Assembly: GCF_001429245.1 (NCBI RefSeq)
Contig: NZ_LMJE01000001.1
Location: forward strand, 461,047-525,046
Direction of reading: 5' to 3'
Origin: Rhizobium sp. Root274
GTDB lineage: Bacteria; Pseudomonadota; Alphaproteobacteria; Rhizobiales; Rhizobiaceae
Length of the DNA stretch: 64,000 nucleotides
Made by a program: the position numbers and the translations under genes. Of the stretch, positions 60,802 to 64,000 are shown piece after piece; position 1 is the first letter of the stretch, and each line of letters opens with the position of its first letter. The notes under the pieces are model-generated. The model was given only the letters and a program-made list of their open reading frames with translations, made no database searches and had not been told where the DNA came from.

Positions 60802-63204
60802 TCACTTGCCCCTCCCCTTCTTCTTGCCCTTCACGGCACCAAATGAGCCGGCCGGTGGGGAGACGACGGAGGCGGTTGGGACCGCCGGGGCAACGCGGAT
60901 GCGGATGAGCGCCAAAATGGCGAGGCCGGTGATCATGACGACAGAGATTTCGCCGAGCGTATCCACGCCGCGGAAATCGACGATGATGACGTTGACGACA
61001 TTGGCGCCGTGGGCGATCGCCTTGGAATAGGTGGCGAAGAATTCCGTCAGGGTGGCATCGAAGGGGGCGGATGTGGCGCGGATCAACAGGAGCGCAAAGC
61101 CGATGCCGCAGGCGATGGCGGCCGCACCATCCAGCAGGCGGGCAATGAGCGGGCGGTGATCGGTGAGCGAGAGCCTGAGCCGCGTCATGACCAAGGCGAG
61201 GATGACGACGGAAAGCGTCTCGACCATGAACTGGGTGAAGGAGAGATCCGGCGCGCCGAAGAGCAGGAAGAGAACGGCGAGCGCAAAGCCCTGGATGCCG
61301 AGGCAGACGATGGCGGTGAGGCGATCGCGGGCCGACAGCACGGCGGCAACCCCGATCACCGCGATGGCGAGGAAGGCGGCTTCGGCAAGGCCGAGATCGG
61401 ACGGCCAGGCGGGGACCGCCGGCAGTTCGCCATAGACGACAGGCGTGACCAGAAGAACGAGCGCGACCAGGATGAAGGTGGTGGTGATATAGACTTCCAG
61501 CCGGCCATTGTGGATGACGCGGGTGACCCGCACCGAGAGCGCGACAAGGCCGGCGACGAAATGGTCGAAGCCGCGGTCGGGGCTGAAGCCGAGGCCGACC
61601 ACCAGCCGGTCGACGGCGGCGCGCAGGCGCTCGAGGCCGAGATAGAGGACGACACCCAGCACAATCGTCAGAACCGAGAGCGCAAGCGGCACGCCGATAT
61701 GGGGGATGAGGCTGATGGTCACCGCCTGCGGCTCGCCATCGATGGCGCTTGCCATGGGCGAGGTAATGTAGCGGTGGGCGACGCTTGAGAGGATGGCGCC
61801 GGCGAGCGACAGGAGGGCGAGCGTGAGCGGACCGAGCCAGAGGAAGATCGGCCCCTCATGGGCATGTTTCGGCGTCTTGCGTTCTTCACCGACGAAGGGT
61901 TTCAAGCCGACGGCAAAGGCGATGACGAACATCAGCGCATTGCCGATGACGGCGACAGCCGTGAAGAGAATGGCGCGGGGCGAAGCGCCGGCGAGCGCCG
62001 CATAGATCTCTTCTTTGGCGAGGAAGCCGAAGAGAGGCGGAAGGCCGGCCATGGAGATGCCGCCGAGGATGGCTGCGGCAAAGGTGATCGGCATCAGTTT
62101 GCGAAGCCCGCCGAGCAGGCGGATGTCGCGGGTGCCGGTTTCATGATCGATGATGCCGGCGACCATGAAGAGGCCGCCCTTGAACAGCGAATGGGCGACG
62201 AGATAAAGCACCGCCGCTTCAACCGCATAAGGGGTATCGAAGCCGGTGAGCATGACCAGCAGGCCGAGCGAGGCGACCGTGGTATAGGCGAGCATCAGCT
62301 TCAGATCGGTCTGGCGCACCGCGAGCACAGACCCGACCAGCAGGGTGATGCCACCGAAGAAGGGAAGCAAGATCTCCCAGGCGGGCGTGCCGCCCATGAC
62401 CGGGTTGAGGCGCATCAGGAGATAGACGCCGGCCTTCACCATGGTGGCGGAATGCAGATAGGCCGAGACCGGGGTCGGCGCTTCCATGGCATTGGGTAGC
62501 CAGAAGTGGAAGGGGAACTGGGCCGACTTGGTGAAGGCGCCGCCGAGCACGAGCAGAAGGGCCGCCATATAAAAGGGGCTTTCGCGCAGGATGTCGCCGG
62601 TCGACAAGAGCAGCGAGAGCTGGCTGATGCCGGTGATGTTCCAGACGAAGATGAGGCCCGCCAGCAGGACAAGGCCGCCGCCGCCGGTCACCACAAGCGC
62701 CTGGAGGGCGGCGCGGCGCGAGGCTTCCCGGGTGTGGTCGAAGCCGATCAGCAGGAAGGAGGTGATCGAGGTCAGCTCCCAGAAGACGAAGAGCATCAGG
62801 AAACTGTCGGAGACGACGACCCCGAGCATGGCACCCATGAAGAGCAGGATATAGCTGAAGAAGCGGCCCTGCTGTGGATGGCCCTTCATATAGCCACCGG
62901 CATAAAGCACGATCAGCGCGCCGATGCCGGTGATCAAAAGCGCGAAGGTGAGCGACAGACCATCAAGCAGCCAGGAGAAGGAGAGATTGAGGCTGGGCAC
63001 CCAGGCAAATCCGCCGGTCACCCGCTCGCCCGCTGCGATCTCCGGCAGGAAGCCGAGGAAATGGAGGAAAGCGAGCGCGGGAGCCACGGCGAGAACCCAG
63101 GCAGCGGCGGCACCGAGGCGCGCCGTGAGCCAGGGCGCCAAAAGGGCTGCCGCGAAGGGCAAGAGCATCGCGATCCAGGTCAGATCGCTCGTCGTCTCAG
63201 GCAT
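60802..63204 (-). CDS. mrpA: Mrp antiporter subunit A
   Basis: An 800-residue NuoL-like subunit: 14 or so helices, LLDGLSLTFALLITGIGALIVLYAGGYM, FWELTSITSFLLIGFDH, KSAQFPFHFWLPNAMEAPTPVSAYLHSATMVKAGVYLL, and a C-terminal MrpA/MbhE-type extension. It forms the main proton pathway of the cation antiporter that supports alkali and salt tolerance, and in rhizobia symbiosis. GGGGATG precedes the ATG. First gene of the operon. Confidence 0.95.
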   Translation of the reverse strand: MPETTSDLTWIAMLLPFAAALLAPWLTARLGAAAAWVLAVAPALAFLHFLGFLPEIAAGERVTGGFAWVPSLNLSFSWLLDGLSLTFALLITGIGALIVLYAGGYMKGHPQQGRFFSYILLFMGAMLGVVVSDSFLMLFVFWELTSITSFLLIGFDHTREASRRAALQALVVTGGGGLVLLAGLIFVWNITGISQLSLLLSTGDILRESPFYMAALLLVLGGAFTKSAQFPFHFWLPNAMEAPTPVSAYLHSATMVKAGVYLLMRLNPVMGGTPAWEILLPFFGGITLLVGSVLAVRQTDLKLMLAYTTVASLGLLVMLTGFDTPYAVEAAVLYLVAHSLFKGGLFMVAGIIDHETGTRDIRLLGGLRKLMPITFAAAILGGISMAGLPPLFGFLAKEEIYAALAGASPRAILFTAVAVIGNALMFVIAFAVGLKPFVGEERKTPKHAHEGPIFLWLGPLTLALLSLAGAILSSVAHRYITSPMASAIDGEPQAVTISLIPHIGVPLALSVLTIVLGVVLYLGLERLRAAVDRLVVGLGFSPDRGFDHFVAGLVALSVRVTRVIHNGRLEVYITTTFILVALVLLVTPVVYGELPAVPAWPSDLGLAEAAFLAIAVIGVAAVLSARDRLTAIVCLGIQGFALAVLFLLFGAPDLSFTQFMVETLSVVILALVMTRLRLSLTDHRPLIARLLDGAAAIACGIGFALLLIRATSAPFDATLTEFFATYSKAIAHGANVVNVIIVDFRGVDTLGEISVVMITGLAILALIRIRVAPAVPTASVVSPPAGSFGAVKGKKKGRGK

Positions 63205-63504
63205 TCCACATCCCCGTGGGCGTCGGATCGGTGTTCGATCATCAGTCGATACAAGGTGCGACCGTGTTAGGACATGCCAACCTTCGTCTCAAGCAAAAAC
63301 GGAACACTTCGCCTTCACGGACGCGTCAACCCACGTTTCAGTGAAAAGCAGCCGATGTATTTCAGTTTATCGTGAAAGGGCGCGGGCCCGCCGGCGACAA
63401 ACGGCAGGAAGGGACAATTGCCGCTCGACATCGGGCACCCTATCTATAGTGCAACGCCGGGCGGGCTGTGCTTGTCTTTCGCCCGGCCGCCCAAGGAGAT
63501 CATC
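63205..63504. other. divergent promoter region of mrpA and msrB
   Basis: 300 bases that should contain both promoters. I see no strong dyad and no extra gene. An open frame overlaps the msrB start but lacks features. Confidence 0.4.
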
Positions 63505-63918
63505 ATGACCGCTTCCACAACTGCCCCGAAGATTGCAAAGTCCGATGCCGAATGGCGCGAGCAGCTGACACCGGAACAATATCGCATCCTGCGCGAACAT
63601 GGCACCGAGCGCCCCTTTACCGGCCCCTATTGGGATAATTTCCAGAAAGGCCTCTATCGCTGCGCGGCCTGCGACGAGCCGCTCTTCGTCTCGGACACCA
63701 AGTTCGACGCCGGCTGCGGCTGGCCGAGCTATTTTGAACCGGTCAAGCCTGACGCCGTGACCGAACACCGCGACACCGCGTTCGGCATGGTGCGCACCGA
63801 AATCCGCTGCGCCAATTGCGGCGGGCATCTGGGCCATGTGTTTCCCGACGGCCCGAAGCCTACGGGCTTGCGCTACTGCATCAACGGGCATTCGATGGTG
63901 TTCGAGGCGATGGAGTAA
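63505..63918 (+). CDS. msrB: peptide methionine-(R)-S-oxide reductase B
   Basis: A 137-residue MsrB. Catalytic Cys125 in RYCINGHSM, zinc-binding Cys53/56 and Cys102/105, the GCGWPSYF motif at 70-77. It repairs R-methionine sulfoxide in proteins using thioredoxin. AAGGAGA precedes the ATG at 63505. Usual length. Confidence 0.95.
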   Translation: MTASTTAPKIAKSDAEWREQLTPEQYRILREHGTERPFTGPYWDNFQKGLYRCAACDEPLFVSDTKFDAGCGWPSYFEPVKPDAVTEHRDTAFGMVRTEIRCANCGGHLGHVFPDGPKPTGLRYCINGHSMVFEAME

Positions 63919-63927
63919 GGGCATCAC

Positions 63928-63982
63928 CCTCCCCTTTGTGGGGGAGGGTCGGAGTGGAGCTCCGGGGTGGGGCGACGGGCGG
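63928..63982. repeat. palindromic repeat after msrB
   Basis: ACCCTCCCCTTTGTGGGGGA, then GGGTCGGAGTGGAGCTCCGG and GGTGGGGCGAC. Same family as the left unit at 40008. Confidence 0.7.
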
Positions 63983-64000
63983 CGGCGCAGGATTTCCCCC

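Noticed and set aside
1..64000. CRISPR array, tRNA or rRNA genes, complete insertion sequences
   Set aside because: No regularly spaced direct repeats, no tRNA cloverleaf or rRNA signature and no transposase gene were seen on reading both strands; a dedicated scan was not possible.

Overview
The window looks like a chromosomal segment of a GC-rich alphaproteobacterium of the Rhizobiaceae (Rhizobium/Agrobacterium/Neorhizobium-like). The support is the Ros/MucR zinc-finger regulator, several families largely confined to this group (DUF1491, DUF2336, DUF5330, DUF6456), CtrA-like motifs, soluble chemoreceptors with a C-terminal pentapeptide, a seven-gene Mrp antiporter operon, and many short GC-rich palindromic repeats between genes. 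The placement of the Mrp operon, mucR, a DivJ-like kinase, PBP1A and phage-type packaging genes agrees with my memory of the Agrobacterium chromosome; this was not checked. I saw no tRNA, rRNA or CRISPR array and no complete insertion sequence.

Layout. 0-15 kb is accessory: an alpha/beta hydrolase; a Doc-type, an orphan PemK-type, a Phd/PemK-like and a MazEF toxin unit; a dispersed set of phage or gene-transfer-agent packaging genes (endolysin 2204-2824, large terminase 4240-5748, small-terminase-like protein 6846-7286) split by an ArsR/AHSA1 cassette and a lipoprotein gene; a frameshifted diguanylate cyclase; and a copper-defence block (copZ, cueR, copA with a CueR-type operator). 15-23 kb carries a cytoplasmic PAS chemoreceptor, an AraC regulator, a YcgN-like protein, PBP1A and a second diguanylate cyclase. 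23-36 kb is a regulator/oxidoreductase region: a TetR with two SDRs and an MDR, two LysR genes with cupin, SnoaL-like and MDR genes, an ArsR/MFS efflux pair, an HWE histidine kinase and a 2-hydroxyacid dehydrogenase. It also holds a chimeric gene relic at 26653-26949.

36-56 kb is more conserved: a membrane chemoreceptor, small cupin, membrane-anchored methyltransferase, NAD-dependent epimerase, several small conserved proteins, the DUF2336 gene, DUF1254/DUF1214, a soluble chemoreceptor, a peptidoglycan-binding protein overlapping the DivJ-like kinase, DUF5330, an RHH/RelE toxin pair, SufE, the DUF6456 and DnaA-like HTH pair, and mucR. 56-63 kb is mrpABCDEFG on the minus strand, with palindromic repeats only in its A|B and C|D spacers; msrB closes the window.

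How the genes fit together. CueR should read the dyad upstream of copA, with CopZ handing copper to the ATPase. Several regulators (ArsR twice, TetR, LysR twice, MazE, the antitoxin at 9893) sit beside dyads overlapping or adjoining their own promoters. CtrA-like motifs upstream of the DUF2336 gene and the DivJ-like kinase point to cell-cycle control. I did not find a clear large novel defence or biosynthetic system. The most unusual signals are structural: a ~200-bp palindrome whose arm encodes the end of CopA, the chimeric relic formed at a short shared sequence, a dismantled phage-packaging set, and a 42-codon gene with a strong ribosome-binding site and terminator.
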